Positions 1 through 10,333 of a stretch of 64,000 bases of DNA are shown here, piece after piece (position 1 is the stretch's first letter; each line of letters begins with the position of its first letter). Under the pieces are notes generated by a model. It saw only the letters and a program-made list of their open reading frames with translations, did not search any database and was not told the DNA's origin. Origin of the DNA: Spisula solida (Eukaryota > Mollusca > Bivalvia > Venerida > Mactridae). The DNA lies in NCBI GenBank assembly GCA_947247005.1, contig OX365953.1, forward strand, positions 3,415,001 to 3,479,000, in the 5' to 3' direction. Both the position numbers and the translations under genes were made by a program.

Positions 1-185
1 AAATAAGCAAAGATTATCAAATGTTCAGTACTTATATCTGGAAAATCAACACATACCTCGATTTTGTTCAATATTTCAGCTTCAAGTACTTTTCAATAAT
101 GCGAATAACGAAATTGTGAAACTCGTAAATTGAACACATTGATTGGTATGTTTATTTGCGATTAGTTGTATAAAACGAAGACAAA

Positions 186-3100
186 ATGTCGAATGTTACG
201 ATACGGCACGTTAACTCACTCGGTTTGAAGTATGAAGTATTGAAAGAAATTAAACACTGGAAACAAACATGCACGGACTGTGTTAGTGAAGTGCGAGGAA
301 ATATTAATTCATTGCGAGAATCTCGTGCCACGATAAAGCGTGAAATAAATGTTGCACGTGCACAGCTCGAGACCGCGGTCCGGAGACTGGAAGAGGAGTG
401 CGAGCGAGAATTATCTAGCATGGTGACTGATGAAATGCGAACAATGGCAGACTTTGTTGAGAAGTTAGAATATAACCGTAAAAGGTAAGGTTTCAGGGTA
501 ATGTTTTATCAAAGCACTTACGAAAATCTTAAAGTTGCGCTCAAATTTAAATTCTTTATAATTCTTTAACAACTGCAAGTTGGTGATGTATATGGTTTGT
601 AGGAGTTTATTAACTGATTCAGTATTAGTTTTGCAGCTCCATTAACCACACTTTATAATTGTAAAAAAAGTATAAAGAATTTAAATTTGATCGTAAGTTT
701 ACGATTTCCGTAAGTCCTTTGATAAAACAGTACCCTGGATACTATTTAAACAAAGCACTTATTAAAATCTTAAACTTACTGAGACCCTCCGCAGAATAAA
801 GTGGTTGGCTTACATTTTTGGCCAATATATCTTTGGCCGAAGGTCATTGGTAAAATAGGCAGGGATAAAACAGATTGATCCTCTCAGTCGAACGCAGAAA
901 ATCCTCACCATTTATTGGCACAGTGTTCTGTAATGATGAACATACTTTTGACTTACGTATAGGCCTATTTGTACAATTCGAATAGTAATTGATGTACGTA
1001 AGAGTTAAACGAAACATATTGGACCTGGTTAACGCGGTCCAGGAGTGCCGTAAAGCCGTGCCGTAAATATCGTCCGGCACTCCCAGACTGTGCAATAAAT
1101 ATTTAAATGAGCTTAACGTGACTTTAGCCAATCCATGCATTGATCCGTCAATGACGTCAGGATAATATCAACGTCGCCATGACGTCGCGCTAATTGTGCC
1201 GCTAAATTTTGGCTGAAACATATGCAGCGTACATCACCCATTTGAACAATAATGAGCGTTATCTAAGGTTATGTGATAAATAGAATCTTTTATTATTTGC
1301 TTTCAATGGATTACGGAGGTTTTTCAGTGAAAATAACAGTGAAAATAACAGTGAAATTACCACTTTGTTATTTTCACTGTTTCATAGGCTGGCTCCAGTA
1401 TCGTTCAGAAAAAGAAACGTAACGTCAACGGCGCCGGGCTTTAAAATGTACGTTACGTCATCATGACGTCACAATTGTCACGTCGTGACGTTCCAATTTC
1501 GACGAGATTTTTCTAATTAAGCCAATTACGCCACCCTTTTAAGAGAAATTGAAGCATTTAATAAACAGAAAATTTGTTGATTTTTGGTGAAAGATCAATT
1601 TTATTTCACCCGTGATCACATAAAATTATACTGATATTATATTGATTTTCTGTGATCACTCGATGAAATAAATTACGATCTTACACCAAAATCAACAAAT
1701 ATCCTCTATACATTCGTGCTCATTACATACGAGTTTTATTAAACTCGTCAACAAAAACAATATGACACTCGGCTTTATCGTTTTATACACTCGTTTAATA
1801 AAACTCGTATGTAATGAGCAGTCATACAAGATCCTCTATCTAATACATGTGTAGATGTAAAATTTCGTAAAAGTTAAACAAAATATGTTGGAGCAGGTTA
1901 ACTAGTGAAAATATTGCGTTGTAGCTGTTAATTTGTATATTTCCTTTTGTGTATTTCGTGCACTGCTGTTTCTGTTAGGTGCTATAGTCCAGTTAGTTTT
2001 TTGTGACAGTGACGTTGCAGTTTATGTGTACGCAAAAAATCACAACAATTGTCTAAACAGGTAGAGCGAAGTTTAGTTTGCTACTTTAGCATTGAAATTA
2101 TAGTTGTTTGTACAGTATAAGCCTTTATAATTGGTTTTACACCGTTATAGTGGACTCGACCGCTGCGTCACTGGATTTTTATCCTGACTAGACTATACCT
2201 TCCCTATCCGATTTGTTATGAACTTTAAGCCAGTGAAACACTATTAATTAATTTAATATTTTTTCTTTAGAAGATCCAGCACAACTCAAACATCTTAGTT
2301 ATTTTGCAACCTTACTTAACTAAATATACAAAATGTACATATATTGTATTTAGATTTTAGCAATATTATCAGTCACTAAAGTTAGGCAAAGTTTTCTTTG
2401 TAGCCACAAAATGTTATTTATTTTAAATCGTTTCTGTGAGCATTGTTTAAACACTTAAGTGAATTTGTTTAAATACTTTAAAAACAATGTGTATATAAAG
2501 GAGATATAACGTTAGATATATCTATTGAACTAGAAGCCAGAATGTTCGTCTTTAATTTCTTTTATCACAATGTGTAAATATTGGCTACACAATGAACACA
2601 TTGTGCTCAGTTTAAATTGAGTGCCTTTGCTCACGATTTATCTATCGGAATATCATTTATTGTTACCCATTGGCATTTGTAATTGTTCTTTGTTGTAACT
2701 TTACTAATTAAAGGGTAAATGGATATTTGTTTCAATTGAATACATCAACATTTGATAATATAGTCTATTGACGATAGGCAGAGACAAACGAACTATTGAT
2801 ATTGAGTTAAAGGCGACATTATTCAAATTTATAATAACTTTATTTAAAGAGAACATATTGTTGTCGTCTCTGTTTGAAAAATATCACAAGATAAAACGAA
2901 TAATTACAGTTGTGGATTTTCACGTTGAATGTGACGGTGACTAATGTATTAAACTCTTTGAATAAAAATGACAAACTATGTAACCAAGCCTCGCATGTTA
3001 TTATTTTATCCAACGTATGATAAGTTAATATGAAAAGACGCTCATGTTACTATAATATGAATTAACATAATATTAAATAATTTAATTACTGTTACTAGGC

Positions 3101-5839
3101 TGAGTGCTATAGAAGCATCGCTGAAAAGCAATCTGGTTGGATACAAGTTGAACAGAACAATTGACGAGGGGAAATTGCAAACAAAAACAACTAGAGATGC
3201 CTTGATGAAAATCAGAAAATACGAAATGGCTTCAAGTGTTGAATACAGTATGTCTAATAATCTACAGACTGTGCTTGATGTAGATAAAACGTTGGGAACT
3301 CTTTCATTTGTCACACCGTCAGGATCTAAGCGGATAAAGGATAGAAACGGTGACAATGGTCTACCAACAGAAGGAATAGGCAAAGCAAATTGCACAGATG
3401 CAATTGGTCCTGTTGACGAACACAAAACGGGTAAATCGTGTACTCAAAGTGTGACATTAAATAGGCTTAATAATATATCAAGGTCTACAACAATCGATGA
3501 AACTGTGGTTAATGATTTAGAATTTCTTTTAAAGATGAATTCAAAATATGAACATTCTCTTAAGCCATTTCTAGACGGTGTTAAAAATATATCAGCCAAA
3601 AACAAAGAGAGTAAACTGTCAAGGAAGGGCATGAATATGTCAACATTGAAATCGAACAGTACAATAAAGTGCAGACAATCTTTACAAGGTATTTCTCGAC
3701 CACAAAGTGACAAAACGGTCAAAACAAATGATACAAGTGTTGAACTGAGACCTTCAAAATCTGCAAGAGACGATAATAGACGAGGTCGGAAACAAGCTAT
3801 TGGTAACAATTGTGTGAATGACCTAAAATTTGAACCTTTCGAAGAGCAAGGGCCAGTTGCCGACACGCTGTATAGAAAGCAAAATGAAATGTCTGTTCGT
3901 TATCATAACTATGATTTTGTAAAGGAAATCACCGCTGTGACAGATGAAGAGATGTTATCTCCATACGATCACCTTATAACCCAACGTGATAAATATGTTA
4001 ATGATCTGAAACCAAGTGCAGGATCTAGATTAACAACTACTATTAGTAGTGTTACCTACAAACCATCAGACTCATTATCTAGTGGTCCAGTGTACGTCAA
4101 ACCTTCTAAACAACACGTTCCAAACTCTGATTTCCGTCATATTGCCAAGTTTCATACCAAGAAACACGAACAAGAGACGGATCTATGTCGTTTGACAAGT
4201 ATCCTTGCCCTTGACAACGGTCAAATTGTCATCACGGATATCAACCATTTACAGATTATGCTATTTGCACCAGATTTTACATATCTGGACGCCCTTGAAT
4301 GCCCATCGCCATGCGGTCTTGGTCTTGTGTCCGAGGACACTGTTGCAGTCACACTGTTTCATAATAGAAAGATAATGCATGTCAAAGTACATATGCTACA
4401 CTTAGAACGACATAAAGAGTTCCACATGCAGTGTAAATATCCACTGTTTGCTGTGACATACAGATGCGGTCGACATTTTGTTCTATGCTCAGCTGGAGAC
4501 ATTCACACCGTGGAAGATGATGGTAAACAAACCGGGACGATCCCTACAGGCATAGATAATGACGAGGCTCGTTTCATGGACGTAAGTCAGGACTCTAAAC
4601 GAATTGTCGTCAGCGGAAAGGACAGAGTTATCTGTATCAGCAATACGGGTATGTTAAGTGCCAGTGGTTATCTTTTAGACTTTTGTAATTACATAGTTTT
4701 TAACTTTAACAGGAGAACAAATGTCCTTATTACAACCAACGTACAGTAGAACCTGCATTGGGCGACCACCCTGGGGACCGGGATAAAACGGTCGCTTAAG
4801 TAAGTGGTCTCTTAATAGATCAGGCCGAAATTATTAGTTTAAGTACAATGCCGAGTTTGCATATCTTTATTCAGTACTGCTACTAACTTATACAGTACAG
4901 TTGCAATGTTATATGCACTGACTCGCCACCGGAAATCCATACGGGCGAGACCCCAAGAAGAGGTTAGTCACTATAGTTTCTGGGGGGATATTCCATACTA
5001 GTACAGAAGATGCCCCAGTTTCAGAAGCATGTCTGGTTCTTTTACATGCCTGACCTAAAGCATCATACATGGTACTTCACTTAACGTCTCGCCTGAAAAT
5101 TCACGGGCGGGATCTTAAGTGGTCGTTTAATAGAAAAGTCGCTTAATAGAGGTGGTCGTTCATACAGGTTTAACTGTATTTGCCTTTTCCTTTCCACTCC
5201 AGTCCGCGCATAGGACCGTCAACACAGCTTTCAATCTTGTTTGGTCCATAAGCTATGTCCTCTTCAATGACATCCTCGTCTTTTAAACTTAATACCCAGG
5301 GTCATTCGCGAAGAAATGGTGGGCCGACCTCTTCTCCTTATGCCATGACGGTTCCAGTCCAGGGCTTGAACCTTCGGCTTTTGACAGCTGAAACTTGGAC
5401 TTTATATTCGGTGGTTTAGTTTAACATTTTCGTTCAGTTGTGTGTTGGGCATTGTTTCGTGTGATTGAGGTTTGTGTTACTTCTCTTTTCAGTGATCGGC
5501 TGTTTCAGATGAGCGCCACCTTTCTAATTTGACAATATGTTATACTTTACAGGTGAGAAACTTTGGCAGTATAAAAGTAGAGACATACATAGACGTTTTA
5601 CACCGGGTGACATAGCATTGTATCGTGACCGAATATTTGTCGTTGATTGGAGCGGAAACAAAGTATTGGAACTATCGACAGAAGGAACCTATGTCCGCGA
5701 TGTCGTTACTGACAACATTGAATCACCTCATGCTATAGCCATACAACACAAACACGGACGAATGTTGATATCTCAAAGTAACTTCTTCAAACAGGAGGCT
5801 AGAAGTAGAAGTATTAAAGTCTTTCAAATTAAATACTAA
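186..5839 (+). CDS. TRIM-like coiled-coil protein with NHL-like C-terminal propeller, copy A
   Basis: Three exons: 186-484, 3099-4648, 5553-5839 (2136 nt, 711 aa). Donors GTAAGG (485) and GTATGT (4649) and acceptors at 3097-3098 and 5551-5552 keep the frame exactly. An in-frame TAA at 171-173 supports the ATG at 186. Residues about 15-130 are a Glu/Lys/Arg-rich coiled coil like the region after the B-box in TRIM2/3/45-type proteins. About 165-450 is polar and probably disordered. About 464-711 has short repeated beta-strand motifs (for example ALDNGQIVITD, RIFVVDWSGNKVLEL) as in NHL/six-bladed propellers. No RING or B-box zinc ligands precede the coiled coil, so it cannot be a classical E3 ligase. 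Such proteins may act as scaffolds or receptors; the partner is unknown. AATAAA at 5937-5942 is a likely poly(A) signal. Exon 2 is unusually long for an internal exon. Confidence 0.85.
501..739. mobile_element. MITE, family 1 (copy A intron 1)
   Basis: About 240 bp bounded by inverted ends (left reads ATGTTTTATCAAAGCACTTA, right is its near reverse complement) and flanked by TA. Copy B has the uninterrupted sequence at about 43608-43620. A relative with the same core (CAAATTTAAA, GCAGCTCCATT) is at 32261-32487. Confidence 0.7.
1034..1840 (+). mobile_element. Composite palindromic element (copy A intron 1), with a nested MITE
   Basis: Part A (1034-1280) runs from GCGGTCCAGGAGTGCCG to GGTTATGTGATAAA; part B (1701-1840) is a hairpin with arms CTCATTACATACGAG and CTCGTATGTAATGAG. 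The same pair occurs at 49682-50095 (reversed) and 58345-58740. Here other sequence separates the two parts, including a tandem/hairpin CAGTGAAAATAA block (1325-1385), a TGACGTCA-rich palindrome (about 1430-1495) and a 130-bp hairpin element (1571-1700). Confidence 0.65.
1571..1700. mobile_element. Short palindromic MITE
   Basis: Arms AATTTGTTGATTTTTGGTG and its reverse complement bound about 130 bp; arms are roughly 55 bp with few mismatches and include GTGATCAC on each side. Nested within the composite element of copy A and absent from copy B. Confidence 0.6.
4744..5176. mobile_element. TA-flanked MITE in TRIM-like intron 2, copy A
   Basis: Ends CAGTAGAACCTGCATTGGGC and, reverse-complemented, CAGTTAAACCTGTATGAACG; about 27-bp imperfect inverted repeats with TA on both sides. 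The same element is in copy B at 47001-47433, so this insertion predates the duplication. Confidence 0.7.
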
Positions 5840-5936
5840 GATGCAAACATGAAAACGTCAGTGTCATTGAGTGTTACTTGTGTACAGTACTATAAACACT
5901 GGGTTACTGTAATTATGGCTTGCGAACAAAAATCAC

Positions 5937-5942
5937 AATAAA
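5937..5942 (+). terminator. Poly(A) signal of TRIM-like copy A
   Basis: AATAAA 98 nt after the stop codon. The matching bases in copy B are AGTAAA. Confidence 0.5.
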
Positions 5943-7588
5943 AACAAAACCTGTCTGCAAAGACCGTGCACCTATGTTATCCCCCATAAGAGTTTTGACA
6001 ATGATTTTGAACATTTTAATAGAGACCACTTGTCAGCAAAGATTGAACACCATGTTTGCTATTTCCATGTGTGGTCTTTACAGATAGGTTTTACTCAGAA
6101 TTATCAATCCCGAAAAGGCCTTTACAAGTATCAAAATATTGAGTGATTAGAGTCATGATTGATGTGTTACAATACATATGGCTCCCTTTTGCTCAAACTG
6201 TTTCTAGAGGCGTGATATATATTATTTAGAAAAGTATAATCTGAATAAATGATTTGTTGCAAAATTAAACAGATGTGTGCGCATTGGACAAATGAGTATG
6301 TATGTAAATTTATGTTGTTTTATGTATCCGGATATATCTTTTTGGAATGTTTTGTGTTTTATGTCGCGTTGAGCATATGTATTTATATGTTTCAATCAAA
6401 TCTAGCCATTATGCACAAACTGGCGACTTCTCCATATGGGCGACCAGCGTCTTTGGATGCTTTTATGCTCTTACGACACATTGTCACAGAAGTGCATACT
6501 CATCGCCCTGGCCACATCCACGACCACTGTTGCCGTATTCGAGCACACTTTCGAATGATTTAACCGATCATTGGTGATTGTGAATAGAAAAAGTTAATAA
6601 AATAATATGGAACAAAACAATTTTCTGTTTTATCATGTTAACCAAATCAGCCCGGTTAACACTTTCAACTGGTCCTGTGTTCACAAGTGATTTCAGTCCA
6701 GGATCAAGATCAAGCTCGAATAATTTCTGCTCAAAGTCATTAGTAATGTAAATGTAAAGCTTCATATATTTTCGACATTTTGACAGCTGAAACCTGGACT
6801 TTCATCGGTTAAGTTAATTTTTCTCGCTCAGTTGTGTGTTGTGTAATTGTGGCATGTGTTGTTTTCATGTTTGCTGTGTTCGGCTGTTTCAGTTGAGTGC
6901 TGCCTTCCATTTTCATATTTTATACTGGTCGATAAATATGTTTTGAAGGAAATATTGTTGATCAACTTCGTCATTTGATATGAGTGTACGGTTCAAGGGC
7001 ATCCCATACAAACCTTACAAGGCGCTGCCTCGGTTTCTGTGTGGCTTAGGATTGTTTTTGCGATACAGTGTTGAGATATCACTACATCAGGTGTTAAGTG
7101 TCGTGTGTCGGCTGTAAAATGTCTCCGCATACTTCACTTTAGTATAAATGTAGTCATCGTTAATATTTACTTCCCTTAATGGTTAATTATGCACAAAATT
7201 CAAAATCCACAGTATGTCATTCATTACGGGGCGAGTATATAGGCTTGCTTGAAATGCCGATATCCTGTTTCTGGGATACGGTTGTTCCGTTCTATATCTG
7301 ACTCAAGCGTTGGTGCGTCTCTGTATGGTGATGGGTTGTCTATGTGCTACAGTATTTACAATAAATCATAATGTGTGGCTGTTAGTAGTCATCATAGTTT
7401 TCATATGTATGCTAGAAAATGAGATATCCTTCAGTTTCAAAGACATTTTAATTGAAGTATTTTACTCTGTGATAAAAGTTTAAGATTATCAGATTTATAT
7501 CTAATATAACTTACGACACTTAATCATAGGCACTGAGTCGTGTGTTTCGTCAGAAATGGAGTAAATCACGAATCTGTTTCTGTCTTAA

Positions 7589-8485
7589 GGATGTTGGAGC
7601 GCTTAGGATCCCACCTTCAGAATTTGCTCAAATTTTGCCAGGAAGTAAAGTAATCTATACTGACACAAAATATGATGAAAAAACACTAGTTCACGGAACT
7701 CGTTTTTTCGGGTAATCAGCCCTGATTGAAGTGTGTATGAATATTTTTTATAATTCCATGGAAATTGGTAAATTTGTGGTGTTGTTCAAATTTGACATGT
7801 TTAATTGATGTCTGAGATCTAAATAATAAAATATTTTTCAATATTGTTTGGGTACACATTGTTATACATTATCAAGATACCAAAAAAGGTATATTTAATT
7901 TTTGTCTAATATATATTGCTCTTTTACCCCACCCACTTTATATTTCATGCAGCAAAATAGCACCCAGGTAAAATCCTAATAACTTTTTTTCCCCCCTCAA
8001 ACTTTTTTTAATATTTTGTTAAATAAGTCTAGTGACATAGATCTTCAAAATTATGCAATAAAAAATACATGTCACCGCGGTATCTTTTTCGCAATTTTTG
8101 TTTTTATTTTGTTTAAATGTGGCTAAAATGCTGAGAAAATCAATGAAAACGCTTAAAATAAAATTTATTGAACATGTAAATATCGTGAAAACACATCAAC
8201 ATACAATAAACAAACATTACCAAACGAACCTGACTCCCATAAAAGTCATTTGGTATAAATAGCAATATTTTTTATTTTTTTACCCCACCCACCTATTTTG
8301 TAATGTAATATTTTTCTCGGAATGGAAACCGTCATTTCGATTAGAATTTTCTAAATTTATTGCATAATACTTATCAAAACTGTTCAACTTGATTTATTTT
8401 AGATTATTTTGACACATTTTTACATTTATAAGGCACATATTAACGTACTATGACAAATGACGCATGCGCAACCGCTCCAGCATCC
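7589..8485. mobile_element. TTAA-flanked TIR element (piggyBac-type target site)
   Basis: TTAA at 7585-7588 and 8486-8489 flanks inverted ends GGATGTTGGAGCG and CGCTCCAGCATCC. The 897-bp interior is AT-rich, has no transposase frame and repeats TTTACCCCACCCAC twice (about 7923 and 8279). TTAA duplication is the hallmark of piggyBac-superfamily insertions, so this is probably a non-autonomous member. Confidence 0.6.
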
Positions 8486-8582
8486 TTAATTAAGTACACT
8501 CATTCACTTGTTCAACATAATATTTTGTCTTCGAGAGAGCATCGGTGAAGATGGTTAAAAGAAGTATTGTAGTTTTCAGGAT

Positions 8583-8690
8583 CAATAGCCTAGTGTAGAG
8601 CGTCCGATTCGAGTGCGGGTGGTCCCGGGTTCGATCCCACCCCGCGTCATACCACAAACGAAATAAGAATGGTGCCAGTATTTATCTTGC
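8583..8690 (+). mobile_element. tRNA-derived SINE, 5' fragment
   Basis: Shares CGAGTGCGG, the B-box GGTTCGATCCC, GCGTCATACCA and GACGAAATAAAAATGGTACC-like sequence with the full copies at 39218 and 40978. Only about 105 bp remain before the duplicated promoter block resumes. Confidence 0.65.
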
Positions 8691-9034
8691 AAGGCGCTCT
8701 TCTTTCTTCCAGTTATGAATGACATGTTGTTTATGAAACTTGATCGCAATTGTCATATTTTTAATATCTAAACAAATATTGCATGGGTCATCCGGGATAA
8801 CAAATGGGTACCACATACGTTTGAAGATAACCCAAATGAGCAAAGTACGAGTAGCGTTCGTCCTCTTGGTTTTCAGAAAATGATCAACCCCATGACAAGC
8901 TGTTAGGTCAAGTGCGTTTAACTGAAAACTACGTAGCCTACATTGTAAACCATAATAAAACAGCAAAACCACACACGATATCATTTGAAGTACAATCTTA
9001 CGTACAGTGATATTACATTGACTATATACATGTT

Positions 9035-9108
9035 TATATAAATGCGAACTATACAGTGGTGCACTATCAGTGTAAGATAACTTTTGTGGGTGTACACTCA
9101 AAAGAAAG
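9035..9108 (+). promoter_or_regulatory. Candidate core promoter and 5' UTR exon of IFI44L-like copy A
   Basis: TATATAAA at 9035-9042 is followed 34 nt later (T to A) by an initiator-like TCAGTG (9067-9072), and then by AAG|GTATGT, a good donor, at 9106-9112. A first exon of about 9069-9108 would splice to the acceptor at 10318-10319 just before the ATG. The TATA, spacing, initiator and donor are all conserved in copy B at 48921-49000. Upstream, 8752-9034 is conserved between the copies and includes AACTGAAAAC near 8920, which fits an IRF half-site (AANNGAAA) but could be chance. Confidence 0.45.
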
Positions 9109-10333
9109 GTATGTATTTGATATTACTTAGATATTGAAACTTTTATATTTTCCAGTGTTTTTGAAAGTCTGAAATATGTTTTAACTTAAATCTAAATTAT
9201 ATTAGCTCTATAAACATGCGTGACTGGCTTGAAATATCCATTTTTGGGATGTGGATGGTTCGTTCTATGTCTGACTCTTGCGTGGATGGCTATGCGCTGT
9301 CGTTTCTGTGTGGCTTTGGATTGTCTGTGCGCTACAGTATTTTTGTATAGAAAATACGTTTCGGTTTATACTTCCGGGTAGCCACTCGGTGTGGTTTAGA
9401 TTTTAAAGTTTTAACACTTGAATCTGAAATGTACACTATACCGATCTGTTTCATTTGTCATTGTGTTTTAAACATTCGAATTCTACAAATATATTGTTGT
9501 ACTTTATAGCGGTATTGGTACTTGTCGATAAGTCATGAGTATTAGATCTAAGTATTGTCAGATTTTTTATCGAGTTTATTTATAAATTGATACATATTAC
9601 GAATAGGTTACGACCATGCTGGTGAAGTGTCGAGATAAATGCTATAAAATATACATTATATCTAACGCCAAGTTTATCACATTCGGTTATCAAACTAGGG
9701 TATCGATCCGAGAAATTACGGAAAATGTACTCTGCTTTAGTATTGAATTGTTCTGTCCCTATTTTCGGAAAATACCGTGTTCTACATACGAACGTATAAC
9801 CACTGTTTAAAAGATGTACTCGGTTTCAATACATATTAGTTTTGCGAAAATGGCATGTGCATAATACGCGGGAAAGTACACAATTCAGGATACATGTAGA
9901 ATCTATATTTTATGCACTTTTTATATAATTATACATATATTCGTAAATGACATTATAATAAGACTAATTGAGTGATTGTTATTAATGTCAGTTTTTTTTA
10001 AATCTAAGGATCTGTCCATGATTGTAGTATGTGTTATCAATGTTAACCAAATCATTGTCTGTCCCCTTCTGTCCTTTCAAATTTGTCCGAGAAAAATGGA
10101 CGTTAATGTAGTGTGTTCATGTATACAGCGAAGTTTATACCACTTATTATGCGCATTAATATTGGTCATGTTAAGGGTGTCTTTTGAATGTAAATAACGA
10201 TTAAACAGGTTTGTTTACCATTTGTGTCAAGTATACGAGTATGTAAAAGACACATGTAATTAATTAATTAGTTAACACTTTGTCAATGTATTTTCTTTTG
10301 TTTCATTTCCTCATCTTAGTTCAAGAAACCAGA

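Larger units (their letters stand above)
6233..8751. other. Copy-A-only insertion block between the TRIM-like and IFI44L-like genes
   Basis: Copy B passes directly from TATTTAGAAAGGTATA to the conserved promoter block, whereas copy A has about 2.5 kb of extra DNA. It holds a TTAA-flanked element (7589-8485), a SINE head (8583-8690) and dispersed repeat R at 6775-6915. A minus-strand open stretch at 6590-6765 (MKLYIYITNDFEQ...) looks protein-like, but I cannot assign it. No gene is supported. Confidence 0.6.

Noticed and set aside
1320..1500. CAGTGAAAATAA tandem/hairpin block and TGACGTCA palindromes as a CRE-type enhancer
   Set aside because: They are part of nested foldback transposon sequence found only in copy A; no reason to infer regulation.
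3042..3866. Minus-strand open frames of 127 and 140 codons (repeated at 45299-46123)
   Set aside because: They are antisense to TRIM-like exon 2, have no splice or homology support, and are explained by the plus-strand coding frame.
6249..6577. Overlapping plus-strand open frames of 104 and 76 codons
   Set aside because: Within the copy-A-only insertion; Cys/His-rich by chance, no recognised domain, no splice context.
8682..9101. 139-codon minus-strand open frame
   Set aside because: Overlaps the conserved promoter block of the plus-strand IFI44L-like gene; the equivalent frame is not maintained in copy B.
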